DNA of 64,000 nucleotides from Algoriphagus winogradskyi (GTDB taxonomy: Bacteria > Bacteroidota > Bacteroidia > Cytophagales > Cyclobacteriaceae): positions 124,001 through 188,000 of the forward strand of contig NZ_FXUA01000001.1 in NCBI RefSeq assembly GCF_900182815.1, written 5' to 3'. Shown piece after piece: positions 34,754 through 43,545 of the stretch. Below the pieces are notes generated by a model that saw only the letters and a list, made by a program, of their open reading frames with translations, made no database searches and was not told the origin of the DNA. How positions within the stretch are numbered: the first letter of the stretch is position 1; each line of letters begins with the position of its first letter. The position numbers and the translations under genes were made by a program.

Positions 34754-36235
34754 TTAATCATACTTTGCTGGCATATCTGGCGCTACCATTGATTTCTTGA
34801 TAAACTGGCGAATATCCTCATTGGAGGTCTCCAAATCCTCAGCTCTTAGGTACATCATATGCCCACTTCTATAGCCTTTCCACGAAAGTCTGTCTGCCAA
34901 TCTACCTGATGGATCCATTTGCCAATGGTTGTATTTTGCATTGAAATAATCGGTACCTCCGTCATAATAACCTGACTGAGTCATGACATGCAAGTAAGGG
35001 TTTTGACGCATCGCATCTGCTAAATCATATCCCGTATTTTCATTAGAGCGATTCCAAGGGTGAACAGGGCCGAAAAGATTGTAGGTCAAATCTGTTTTGT
35101 AATTGAGATTCTCTCTCACATAAATCTGGAAAGATGGAGCAAAAGCATGATTCCAGGATGACAAAGCTGGATCGAAATCAGGTCTAGAACCTGTTCCTGA
35201 ATTGTCAAAGCCCTTATATCTACTATCTAATCTGCCTATTGTCATGCCTTTGTCTCTAAGCAATTCCTTCCAGAAAAAATTGGTAGGAATCAAAAGATTG
35301 TGTTCGAGTACTACATCCTTTTTCAAACCAGAGTACAATGCATACTTGGTAGCAATCGCATCTCGCTCGGAGGCTGTCAACATTCCTCCTTTCACTACAG
35401 CTGGTATTAATTCTTTGATGGTAAAGGCTTCCACTTCCGGGAGGAAATCTTCCAAATCCTGGCTCTGAAGAGATGCATCCAAGGCTTTATGATACCAAGC
35501 GGTCGCTGCATAATAAGGAAGGTAGTTAGAAGTATGAATTGGTGCTCCTCGCTCGATTCCTAACTCTGTAGGAGAAACCATAATAACACCATTGAAATAC
35601 ATCCAATGTGAATTTTGCAGCTGTGCTACAAGACCTGCCACACGGGTAGTGCCATAGCTTTCTCCGATCAAATACTTTGGCGAAGCCCAGCGATTCTGAC
35701 GGGTTACAAATGTGTTTACCCAATCAGCCAAATAGCGGATGTCAGAGTTTATCCCAAAGAAAGTAGAGCGATCTACTTCTTCATCTACAATTCTGGAATA
35801 CCCCGTATTTACAGGATCTACATACACGATATCAGCTACATCAAGAATAGAATGTGGATTTGACTTGGTGCCGTATGGCTGAAGTGGATAGCCCTCATCA
35901 TCAATATTCAGGACAACTGGGCCAGTGTAAGCAATATGCATCCAGATAGAAGCCGATCCTGGGCCGCCATTGAAAGAAATAACAAGCGGTCGAGTAGTCT
36001 TATCCGATACGTCTGTACGCTCATAAAAGGTATAGAACAAAGATGCAATAGGCTTGCCTTTCTCATTCCAAACAGGTTGGGTTCCAGCTGTTGCTTTGTA
36101 AGGAACCTTCTTCCCTTTAATTGTAGTCTCATGGGTAGTAACTACTGCTGACTCAATTTCTATATGCCGCTCCTGCTGCGCAAAAACAACAGAAAGCAAG
36201 GCCATAAAAATTAATGTTAAACTAAATCTTCTCAT
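34754..36235 (-). CDS. S10 family serine carboxypeptidase, secreted
   Basis: Alpha/beta-hydrolase serine carboxypeptidase. The ATG at 36235 gives a signal peptide (MRRFSLTLIFMALLSVVFAQ). The catalytic Ser is in GESYGTTR (around residues 194-201), oxyanion-region GGPGSASIW near 93-101, the Asp in GYYDGGTDYF (near 430) and the His in YRSGHMMYL (near 462). It removes C-terminal residues from peptides, probably in the periplasm. It is 85 nt downstream of the ion-channel gene and may be the last member of that run. Confidence 0.9.
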   Translation of the reverse strand: MRRFSLTLIFMALLSVVFAQQERHIEIESAVVTTHETTIKGKKVPYKATAGTQPVWNEKGKPIASLFYTFYERTDVSDKTTRPLVISFNGGPGSASIWMHIAYTGPVVLNIDDEGYPLQPYGTKSNPHSILDVADIVYVDPVNTGYSRIVDEEVDRSTFFGINSDIRYLADWVNTFVTRQNRWASPKYLIGESYGTTRVAGLVAQLQNSHWMYFNGVIMVSPTELGIERGAPIHTSNYLPYYAATAWYHKALDASLQSQDLEDFLPEVEAFTIKELIPAVVKGGMLTASERDAIATKYALYSGLKKDVVLEHNLLIPTNFFWKELLRDKGMTIGRLDSRYKGFDNSGTGSRPDFDPALSSWNHAFAPSFQIYVRENLNYKTDLTYNLFGPVHPWNRSNENTGYDLADAMRQNPYLHVMTQSGYYDGGTDYFNAKYNHWQMDPSGRLADRLSWKGYRSGHMMYLRAEDLETSNEDIRQFIKKSMVAPDMPAKYD

Positions 36236-36320
36236 AAAGTATGGGGTATAAATATTCGATTTTGAAACTACAAATTGTAAAGGCATTCCTGAAAAAAATT
36301 ACATAAATGGGCATATTTAA

Positions 36321-37022
36321 TTAAGCCTTACTAGCCGAAACAAGTCTGGCAATTACTACGGCTGGATACAAAATCCCTATGGTAGAAAGGAATACTGAAA
36401 GCATTTTTGACATCACCTGAATTGGGTATATATCTCCAAAACCTACGGTAGTCAGGGATACTAAACTGAAATAAATATATAGGGCGAAATCCTTGTCGAT
36501 TCCTTCTAAAACTACATCTCCACCAATGCCAGAACCAGTCGTCAGATAGATTATCTCAAAAACAAAAGCTCCTAAAATAGCAACCAATAAATAGACATTA
36601 ATAGCTCCAATAACTCTATAAATATTTACTTCATCATTTCGAAATAATAACCTGATATTCAGAAATATAAAAACCAACATATTCATAATACCCACGATTC
36701 TCTCAGCCAAGTAAAACTCAAAGTCGTAATTTGAAAAACGAAGTATTCTTAAGCCTAATTGAGTCAAAAATAGAATGGTGGTCATTCCTACCAAAAGCTT
36801 AAATCTAGATGACCAGATACCGGTAAAAAATAAAAACAGAAAGACTGTATTTACAAACAATTCATGTACATGCCCATATTCTATAAGAATTGGCAGCACA
36901 AATACTGTGAAAAGTAGGATAAGGAGTAGCACCCCAAAACTCGCATCTGTCAACCAATACTCAGTAAAGGAATTGATAGCGTATTTTACTTGCCTCCTCT
37001 TTTTATTTACAAAATGATTCAT
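36321..37022 (-). CDS. Potassium channel family protein
   Basis: Integral membrane protein of 233 aa with about six hydrophobic segments, the last two flanking a pore loop with selectivity filter LTTVGFGDIYP (around residues 193-203). The TVGFGD signature marks a K+-selective pore. A voltage-sensor-like arginine S4 is not obvious, and no RCK/TrkA regulatory domain is attached. It begins directly after the PhzF stop with no gap, so translation is probably coupled. Confidence 0.88.
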   Translation of the reverse strand: MNHFVNKKRRQVKYAINSFTEYWLTDASFGVLLLILLFTVFVLPILIEYGHVHELFVNTVFLFLFFTGIWSSRFKLLVGMTTILFLTQLGLRILRFSNYDFEFYLAERIVGIMNMLVFIFLNIRLLFRNDEVNIYRVIGAINVYLLVAILGAFVFEIIYLTTGSGIGGDVVLEGIDKDFALYIYFSLVSLTTVGFGDIYPIQVMSKMLSVFLSTIGILYPAVVIARLVSASKA

Positions 37023-37817
37023 TTAAAATTCAATTTCTCCAGACAAAACTTTAATAGCTTGCCCTCTGATAATAACTCTATCTTCTCTTTTTTCTAAATG
37101 TAGCACCCCTCCTCTTTTACTGGCCTGATAAGCTTTCAAAGTACTTTTGCCACTTCTCTGATTCCAGTAATCCATTAATGCACAATGAGCAAATCCAGTG
37201 ACGGGATCTTCATCAATCCCTACATTAGGTCCAAAGAAACGGCTATAAATATCGAAGGATCCCTTTCCATAAGCAGTGATAATTATTCCTTCTTCACTAT
37301 GCTGTTTCACAATTGAAAAATCAGGAGAACAAGATGCTATTGCATCAGCATCTTCAAGCTCAAAAATCCAATTCTTTTTCAATTTAGCAGCTTGCGAGAT
37401 TTTTGCCCCAAAGAAATTATCTACAAAAAAAGGATGCTTTGCCACTGTAGTAGGGATCAAAGGAAAATCCATCTCAAGCCACTCTCCATCGCTTTTCACT
37501 TTAAGTTCACCACTGAGGGTCTGAAATCTAATCGTTTCACCAGCTTTTGCCCAACCGGATTTCAACATCCAATAAGCAGATGCCAAAGTAGCATGCCCGC
37601 AAAGATCAATTTCGAGAACTGGGGTAAACCAGCGCAAAACAAAAGAATCTGATTCAGAGGTCCGCTGGACAAAAGCAGTTTCACTCAGATTCATCTCCAT
37701 AGCAATAGTCTGCATCTGATCAGCACTGAGTTCATGATCCAATAAGCAAACAGCCGCCGGATTTCCCGAAAAGACCTTATTTGTAAAAGCGTCTACTGTG
37801 GTGATAGCTAATTTCAT
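37023..37817 (-). CDS. PhzF family isomerase
   Basis: PhzF-family protein with the diaminopimelate-epimerase fold. The N-terminal repeat reads TTVDAFTNKVFSGNPAAVCLL, and the catalytic glutamate is Glu46 in NLSETAFV. LCGHATLASAYW (about 70-81) and GIDEDPVTGFAHCALMDYW (about 208-226) are the other conserved segments. The ATG at 37817 begins the conserved start. Most PhzF-like proteins outside phenazine producers have unknown substrates, and no phenazine genes are present. Spacing is 2 nt from dinB and 0 nt to the channel gene. Confidence 0.9.
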   Translation of the reverse strand: MKLAITTVDAFTNKVFSGNPAAVCLLDHELSADQMQTIAMEMNLSETAFVQRTSESDSFVLRWFTPVLEIDLCGHATLASAYWMLKSGWAKAGETIRFQTLSGELKVKSDGEWLEMDFPLIPTTVAKHPFFVDNFFGAKISQAAKLKKNWIFELEDADAIASCSPDFSIVKQHSEEGIIITAYGKGSFDIYSRFFGPNVGIDEDPVTGFAHCALMDYWNQRSGKSTLKAYQASKRGGVLHLEKREDRVIIRGQAIKVLSGEIEF

Positions 37818-37819
37818 GA

Positions 37820-38335
37820 TTAATATCGCTCTATTAAGATATTTAAATGATGGATAAAATGTCCAGGAATGATCCAAAACAATGCCCTTGGAGTGATCGG
37901 ATTACCATTGGCAGTTCCAACAAGATCTAAGGTATCTTCATGTAAGGTCCGAATTAGGGAAACTAAAGCCATCCTTTGACTTACAAAATCATCAAGCAGG
38001 TTTTCAATTGGAACGTGACCAAATCGTGCATTAAGCACATAAGGATCCTGATCAAAACCCGGCAATGAGGATTTCTCCCCTCTAGCAAAACAAAGCGCCC
38101 GGAAAGTCATTATTCTTTCAGTGTCAATAATGTGTCCAAGTACCTCTTTAGGTGTCCACTTACCTTCAGCATAAGGTTTTTCTGACCAAGCAGTGCCCTT
38201 CTCATGAAATAGTTTCAGAAGAGAATTGGATTGATTTAAAACCTGCTCTTCATAGTTATTTCCTGTGACAAGATTCAGGTAGGTTGAAAAAAAAGGCGAA
38301 TAATCACCTTTTTTAGGTTGATCCATGGTTTTCAT
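37820..38335 (-). CDS. DinB-like protein (DinB superfamily)
   Basis: Four-helix-bundle DinB/YfiT-type protein of 171 aa. Metal-binding histidines are expected in VLGHIIDTERI (about residue 70) and GHFIHHLNILIER (about 158-170). The family includes thiol-dependent S-transferases that use bacillithiol or similar thiols; Bacteroidota members are mostly uncharacterised. First gene of the tight dinB-phzF-channel run on the minus strand. Confidence 0.88.
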   Translation of the reverse strand: MKTMDQPKKGDYSPFFSTYLNLVTGNNYEEQVLNQSNSLLKLFHEKGTAWSEKPYAEGKWTPKEVLGHIIDTERIMTFRALCFARGEKSSLPGFDQDPYVLNARFGHVPIENLLDDFVSQRMALVSLIRTLHEDTLDLVGTANGNPITPRALFWIIPGHFIHHLNILIERY

Positions 38336-38403
38336 GTAAAAATGCTTTGGGAGGAATATATATGCAATAAATTTAAGTCATTAGTATAAACCACCTCAAC
38401 ATC

Positions 38404-39750
38404 ATGCATAAAAAATTACTCATTGCCGTTCTGGCCCTTTGCAGTCAAGCAGCAATTTCTCAAACTACCATAATCCGAAATCCGGAAATTGCTCAAATGA
38501 TCTCTGAGATTTCTTCGGATTCTCTCGAGCATCATGTACGATCATTGGCCTCTTTCAATTCCCGTCACACTTTAAGTACGGATGAAAAAGATGGTATGCC
38601 TGCAGCCCAGCGCTACGTACTTTCAAAATTCAACCATTTTGCAAAACAGTCCGGTGGCAGAATGACAGCAGAAATCGAAAAATTCACCATTCCAGCTGAT
38701 AATCGTAGAATAACCGCTGATTCTCCTGGAGCAAACGTAATAGCTACTCTGAAAGGGACTGACCCAGCAGACACCCGCATATTTATCCTTTCTGCACACA
38801 TGGATTCCCGCAACAAAGACGTGATGGATGCAGTAGGAGCTGCTCCTGGCGCAAATGACGATGGAAGTGGAACTGCAGCGGTAATTGAATTAGCTAGAAT
38901 TATGGCTTCTCACGAGTTTTCTGCAACTATCATGTTTGTGGCTTTTACCGGTGAAGAGCAAGGCTTGAAAGGTGCTACCTACTTGGCAGATAAAGCAAAG
39001 TCCGAAGAGTGGAATCTGGCGGCTGTGCTAAACAACGACATAGTAGGTAATAGCAGCTCATCTGAAACGCTTATCAAAGACAACCTAAAAATGAGAGTTT
39101 TTTCAGAAACTATTCCTGCCGCAGAAACAGAACAAGAAGGAAATATCCGTCGCTATACGAATGCCGATAACGATAGTAAATCCCGTCAGCTAGCTCGCTA
39201 CATCAAGGAGCAAGGAGAACGCTACGTTGACCAATTCGAGGTAAAATTGATTTACCGTGCTGATAGATTCTTACGTGGCGGAGATCAAACTCCTTTTGCA
39301 AGGAATGCTTTCACAGCCGTGCGAATGTCTGAAATGAATGAAAACTTTATCCATCAGCATGAAAATGTCCGAGTGGAAGATGGAATTCATTATGGCGATT
39401 TGCCTGAATACATGGATTTTGAATACCTGCGAAAAGTGTCAGCGGTTAACCTAGCCTCTTTGGCCTCTTTGGCCAATTCTCCTGACCAACCCCAAGAAGT
39501 GAAAATAGATGTTCGTGGCCTAAGTAATAAATCCACATTACTGTGGGAAGCACCAGAAATAGGCAAAGCAAAAGGTTATTATGTGTTAATGAGAGAAACT
39601 TCATCTCCGATGTGGGAGCAAAAATTCTGGACTACAGATACTTCTTTGACCTTGCCATATTCCAAGGACAACTACTTCTTTGCTGTACAATCTGTCTCTG
39701 AATCAGGTGCTGAAAGCCTACCTGTCTTCCCTACTCCACTTTCCAGATAA
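38404..39750 (+). CDS. M28 family peptidase with C-terminal beta domain, secreted
   Basis: Exported zinc aminopeptidase. Signal peptide 1-20 (cleavage after AISQ). Zinc-site motifs: SAHMDSRN (about 137-144), GANDDGSGTAAVIELARI (about 155-172), TGEEQGLKG (about 192-200), NNDIVGN (about 219-225), and a histidine in NFIHQHENV (about 327-335). The last about 85 residues (IDVRGLSNKSTLLWEAPEI onward) look like a fibronectin-III-type sandwich. Different M28 subgroup from the PA-domain enzyme at 18123. Confidence 0.9.
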   Translation: MHKKLLIAVLALCSQAAISQTTIIRNPEIAQMISEISSDSLEHHVRSLASFNSRHTLSTDEKDGMPAAQRYVLSKFNHFAKQSGGRMTAEIEKFTIPADNRRITADSPGANVIATLKGTDPADTRIFILSAHMDSRNKDVMDAVGAAPGANDDGSGTAAVIELARIMASHEFSATIMFVAFTGEEQGLKGATYLADKAKSEEWNLAAVLNNDIVGNSSSSETLIKDNLKMRVFSETIPAAETEQEGNIRRYTNADNDSKSRQLARYIKEQGERYVDQFEVKLIYRADRFLRGGDQTPFARNAFTAVRMSEMNENFIHQHENVRVEDGIHYGDLPEYMDFEYLRKVSAVNLASLASLANSPDQPQEVKIDVRGLSNKSTLLWEAPEIGKAKGYYVLMRETSSPMWEQKFWTTDTSLTLPYSKDNYFFAVQSVSESGAESLPVFPTPLSR

Positions 39751-39848
39751 GGTAAATTCTTAATTAAATTAATTCCAAATTCAGCTAAAAACGTAGCAAT
39801 GGGAACCTCATTGGTTATATTTAGTTTACTATATGAAACACTATAACT

Positions 39849-40391
39849 ATGAAAGCTAAAGAAATCGTAACGCTACAGCGTTCATTGCTTGTCGATACAG
39901 AGAAACTGCTCAACAAACAGGTAGAAATGGAAGGTACTTCCTCTGCCTACTACTTATCCATGGCATCTTGGTGTCATATGATGGGTTATGAAAATTCGGC
40001 GAAATACCTCTATACTCATGCAGACGAAGAGAGGATGCATATGATGAAGATATTTCAGTACATCAATGAAGCTGGTGGACACGCCATTCAGCCTGAGATT
40101 ACAGGGATTAGGCATAATTTCAATTCACTAAGAGAAATCTTTGAATTGATCCTTGAGCATGAAATCAACGTGACCAGATCTATCAACAATATTGTGGATC
40201 ATGCATTTTCTAAAAAGGATTTTGCAACGTTTAGCTTTATGCAATGGTATGTGACCGAGCAAAGAGAAGAAGAGACAATGTCAAGAAGAGCTCTAGAACT
40301 TTTCGATATAATTGGTGAAGAAGGAGTTGGATTGTGGACTATTGATCAAGAACTTGGTAAGCTACATGCAGCAGCCCATCCTACAGCTTAA
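39849..40391 (+). CDS. ftnA: Ferritin
   Basis: Non-haem ferritin that oxidises and stores iron in a 24-subunit shell. Ferroxidase ligands are in the helix VEMEGTSSAYYLS (about residues 26-38), HADEERMHMMK (Glu near 61, His near 64) and EHEINVTRSIN plus QREEETMS further on. Length 180 aa and the absence of a haem-site methionine pattern argue for FtnA-like rather than bacterioferritin. Monocistronic, with a strong terminator at 40397-40424. Confidence 0.93.
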   Translation: MKAKEIVTLQRSLLVDTEKLLNKQVEMEGTSSAYYLSMASWCHMMGYENSAKYLYTHADEERMHMMKIFQYINEAGGHAIQPEITGIRHNFNSLREIFELILEHEINVTRSINNIVDHAFSKKDFATFSFMQWYVTEQREEETMSRRALELFDIIGEEGVGLWTIDQELGKLHAAAHPTA

Positions 40392-40396
40392 ATTTT

Positions 40397-40424
40397 AAAG
40401 CGACTTTCGAGTCGCTTTTTTTTT
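40397..40424 (+). terminator. Rho-independent terminator after ferritin
   Basis: AAAGCGACT TTCG AGTCGCTTT is a 9-bp stem with a TTCG loop, followed by a T run. Confidence 0.85.
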
Positions 40425-40591
40425 GACTATATTCTCCCATATATCCAATAAAACTCAATATATTCATATCATCCTCTGACTATCAGCAGGTTGCCCTTGC
40501 TACTTTTGTATAGGTAGATTTTTTCTTATTCTACTTTCCTATATCTTAATGAAGATTTAACATCTTCGATCCCTTAACACCCCTAGTTGCT

Positions 40592-41602
40592 ATGAGTTTT
40601 AACAAGAGTCAAGCGGCATTTTTCCAAGCTATCAAGCTTTCTTTACCTAGTTACAATTCTCTGGTTGACGAGATAGCTGAGATTTTAGAGATCAGTATAG
40701 ATAGTGCTTATAGAAGGATTAGAGGTGAGAAATTACTTGATTTTACCGAGCTGGAAACACTTTGTGGTAGATTCAATATCTCTCTTGATACCTTCTTCAA
40801 CCTGCAATCCAATAGTATTCTATTTCAGGGTAATCAAAATGATTATCAAGAGAATAGCTTTATGAGATGGATGGAAGATGTTTATGCACAGTTGAATCTG
40901 GTCAATAGCTTTTCTAAAAAACACATCTATTGGCTGGTTAAAGACATGCCTCCTTTTCATCATTACTATCACAAGGAATTAGCTGCATTCAAATTCTTTT
41001 TCTGGAGAAAATCGATCTTGTTCAATGAGAGCCTGAAAGACACTAAGTTTTCTATTGACGACAATTCCTATGATCAGTTTGCAGAAATCACCCAGAAAAT
41101 CCTTAAAGCGTATCATAAAATCCCTACAACTGAAATCTGGAATATAGAAGGAATAAATATTACCCTCCGCCAAATTGAATTATATCATGAAATGGGAATT
41201 ATGACTTCTACGAAAGACACAATTTTTCTGTATAACTGCATGATGGAGGTGATTGACAACTTGGAGAAAATGGCAGAAAAGGGTAAAAAGATTATCCCAG
41301 CCCATCCTGAAATGGAAGGAGCAGATTACAATTTTTTTGTAAATGAATTTATTATTGGCGACAACACTTTTTTTGCAACAATGGACGAGCAAAAGGTCAC
41401 CTATTTAAATCACAGTGTCATTTACTTCCATGGAACATCCGACCCTGCTTTTAATAATGCTATGTTCAAAAATCTGGATAATCTGATCAAAAAATCAACC
41501 CAGATCAGTGTTGTTTGTGAAAAAGAGAGGAAACAATTCTTTAATAAATTGCGAAAAAAAGTGATAGAACGTATCAACGCAGTACCTCTCGAAGAAGAGT
41601 AA
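40592..41602 (+). CDS. Helix-turn-helix regulatory protein, large C-terminal domain
   Basis: A 336-aa protein with an N-terminal helix-turn-helix domain (about 20-68: LVDEIAEILEISIDSAYRRI, then RGEKLLDFTELETLCGRF). The remaining about 265 residues are helical, aromatic and Lys/Glu-rich with no domain I recognise and no transmembrane segment. I think this architecture is common in Bacteroidota, but its ligand is unknown. It lies between ferritin and the FGE gene; the FGE gene starts 72 nt after its stop, so it could regulate that gene. Confidence 0.7.
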   Translation: MSFNKSQAAFFQAIKLSLPSYNSLVDEIAEILEISIDSAYRRIRGEKLLDFTELETLCGRFNISLDTFFNLQSNSILFQGNQNDYQENSFMRWMEDVYAQLNLVNSFSKKHIYWLVKDMPPFHHYYHKELAAFKFFFWRKSILFNESLKDTKFSIDDNSYDQFAEITQKILKAYHKIPTTEIWNIEGINITLRQIELYHEMGIMTSTKDTIFLYNCMMEVIDNLEKMAEKGKKIIPAHPEMEGADYNFFVNEFIIGDNTFFATMDEQKVTYLNHSVIYFHGTSDPAFNNAMFKNLDNLIKKSTQISVVCEKERKQFFNKLRKKVIERINAVPLEEE

Positions 41603-41674
41603 ATCCTATTACTCAGCCAAATCTTTCGAATAAAGGAAAGAAACCACTACTTTTAAAGCTGAAGTAAGCCAATT

Positions 41675-42772
41675 ATGAACAATTCAATAAAATACAGTTT
41701 AGCCAGCCTTGTCTTGGTTAGCACTTCATTTTTCTCCTGTCAGGAAAAAACTTCTGAACAAGTCATAGATGAAAACAAGATGGTTATTGCAAGCAATCCT
41801 GAACCTACTAAAAAAATAGAAGGCATGGCTTGGATTCCGGGTGGTGAATTCGTCATGGGAACCAATGAAGTTGATGCCTATTCTGCTGAGAAACCTGCCG
41901 TAAACTTAAAAGTAAAAGGATTTTGGATGGACACGCATGAGGTCACCAATGCTGAATTCAAGGAATTCGTAGACGCAACGGGATATGTAACCCTAGCTGA
42001 GAAAAAACCAGAATGGGAAGATCTCAAAAAGCAATTACCTCCAGGTACACCTAAACCTGACGATGCACTTTTGGTAGCTGGATCTATGGTTTTCAGCCCA
42101 CCACCCTACGCTGTCCCTACTCAGGATATTTCCTTGTGGTGGGTGTGGGTTGAAGGTGCTAGCTGGAAAAACCCTGAAGGTCCTGAATCAACTTTGGAAG
42201 GACGAGAAAATCACCCTGTAGTCCATATTGCTTTTGAAGATGCTAAAGCTTATGCAGATTGGGTAGGCAAAAGACTTCCTACAGAAAATGAATGGGAATT
42301 TGCTGCACGTGGTGGCGCTGCAGGAAAACGCTTTGCTTGGGGAGATGAATTGACTCCAAACGGCCAATACCTAGCGAACACTTTTCAGGGTAATTTCCCA
42401 AATGACAACCAAAATCTAGACGGATTTGAGGGAACTTCTCCGGTTAAATCATTTGCACCAAACACATTTGGACTATACGATATGATTGGAAATGTTTGGG
42501 AATTGACCGATGATTGGTATGATGCATTGAAATACGCCAGACTTGCTGGACAAGCCCCTAAACTAGATGCCAACATGAATCCTTGCTACAACCCTGATAA
42601 CCCTTATGCAATGGAGCGTGTAATTAAAGGAGGCTCATATTTGTGCGCTGATAACTATTGCGTGAACTATCGTCCTTCTGCCCGTCAAGGACAGGCTTTT
42701 GATAGCGGAACTTCCAATGTAGGATTTAGATTGGTAAAGGACGCAGACGAGAAAGCGCTAAGCATGAAGTAA
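41675..42772 (+). CDS. Formylglycine-generating enzyme family lipoprotein
   Basis: SUMF1/FGE-fold protein. The N-terminus has a lipobox (FFSCQEK, Cys22), predicting an exported lipoprotein. The domain covers about residues 50-358: MAWIPGGEFVMG, GFWMDTHEVTNAEF, HPVVHIAFEDAKAYADW, KRLPTENEWEFAARGG, FGLYDMIGNVWELTDDW and the tail GFRLV. Near the end GGSYLCADNYC holds two cysteines (Cys324 and Cys329) with the five-residue spacing of the catalytic copper-binding pair in FGE. GldJ/GldK-type gliding lipoproteins use the same fold but are larger. No sulfatase gene is in the window. Confidence 0.88.
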   Translation: MNNSIKYSLASLVLVSTSFFSCQEKTSEQVIDENKMVIASNPEPTKKIEGMAWIPGGEFVMGTNEVDAYSAEKPAVNLKVKGFWMDTHEVTNAEFKEFVDATGYVTLAEKKPEWEDLKKQLPPGTPKPDDALLVAGSMVFSPPPYAVPTQDISLWWVWVEGASWKNPEGPESTLEGRENHPVVHIAFEDAKAYADWVGKRLPTENEWEFAARGGAAGKRFAWGDELTPNGQYLANTFQGNFPNDNQNLDGFEGTSPVKSFAPNTFGLYDMIGNVWELTDDWYDALKYARLAGQAPKLDANMNPCYNPDNPYAMERVIKGGSYLCADNYCVNYRPSARQGQAFDSGTSNVGFRLVKDADEKALSMK

Positions 42773-42787
42773 TATAAAATAGATACC

Positions 42788-42826
42788 AAAAAAGGAGGTT
42801 TCTGAATCAGAAACCTCCTTTTTTGA
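42788..42826. terminator. Bidirectional terminator between FGE and ribE
   Basis: AAAAAGGAGGTTTCTGA followed by TCAGAAACCTCCTTTTTT gives a stem of about 15 bp with almost no loop, A-flanked left and T-flanked right. Confidence 0.85.
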
Positions 42827-42843
42827 TTTTATAGCGGGATAAC

Positions 42844-43434
42844 TCAAAGATACCCTTTTGTAATTCTTTGAATGTACTTTCCTAAGATATCAAATTCCAG
42901 ATTGACTAGATCACCAGGTTGTAACTGATGAAAATTGGTGTGGTCAAAAGTGTAAGGAATAATAGCTACAGAAAATCTACCAGGCCCCGAATTGAAGCAG
43001 GTCAAACTTGTACCATTGATTGTGATTGATCCTTTTTCCACAGTGACATTTCCCAGGCTATGGTCAAACTCCAAATCAAATACCCACGAGCCATTCTGAT
43101 CAGTAATATTTTTAACATTTCCCACTTGATCCACATGACCTTGCACAATATGTCCATCAAAACGACCATTTGCAGGCATGCACCGCTCCAAATTAACCTT
43201 CTTCCCTATTTTCCATTGCGATAGATTTGTCTTCTGAATTGTCTCATCGATCGCTGTTACGCGATAGGATTCCGGAGTAGTTTGCACTACAGTTAGGCAA
43301 ACACCATCATGGGCCAATGACTGATCTATTTTCAATTCAGAAGCCAGAGAGGATTCCAAATCAAAGTGAACATTGGTGCCATCCTGAGTTATATTATGTA
43401 TTGTGCCAAAAGCTTCAATAATTCCTGTAAACAT
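42844..43434 (-). CDS. ribE: Riboflavin synthase, alpha chain type
   Basis: Dismutates two 6,7-dimethyl-8-ribityllumazine molecules to riboflavin. Two lumazine-binding barrels: MFTGIIEAFG (1-10) starts the first and GRFDGHIVQGHVDQVG (about 91-106) the second. SLAHDGVCLTV and TINGTSLTC are the paired substrate-site segments. Length 196 aa fits. The ATG at 43434 gives the invariant MFTGI N-terminus, so the upstream in-frame extension is rejected. I see no FMN riboswitch ahead of it. Confidence 0.95.
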   Translation of the reverse strand: MFTGIIEAFGTIHNITQDGTNVHFDLESSLASELKIDQSLAHDGVCLTVVQTTPESYRVTAIDETIQKTNLSQWKIGKKVNLERCMPANGRFDGHIVQGHVDQVGNVKNITDQNGSWVFDLEFDHSLGNVTVEKGSITINGTSLTCFNSGPGRFSVAIIPYTFDHTNFHQLQPGDLVNLEFDILGKYIQRITKGYL

Positions 43435-43515
43435 AGCGGTAAATTTAACTTTCAAAGTTTCAATGACTAAGCAACAAATGCCCTATTCAAGTTCAAATTA
43501 AGCCAAATATTCTTT

Positions 43516-43523
43516 TATCTTCG
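43516..43523 (+). promoter_or_regulatory. TAnnTTTG-like box before pcm
   Basis: TATCTTCG matches the -7 consensus at seven of eight positions and lies about 22 nt before the pcm ATG. Divergent from ribE. Confidence 0.25.
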
Positions 43524-43545
43524 ACCGCAGAACCATAAAACAACC

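Noticed and set aside
42844..43545. Possible FMN riboswitch near ribE
   Set aside because: The leader upstream of ribE is short and lacks the conserved RFN element blocks.
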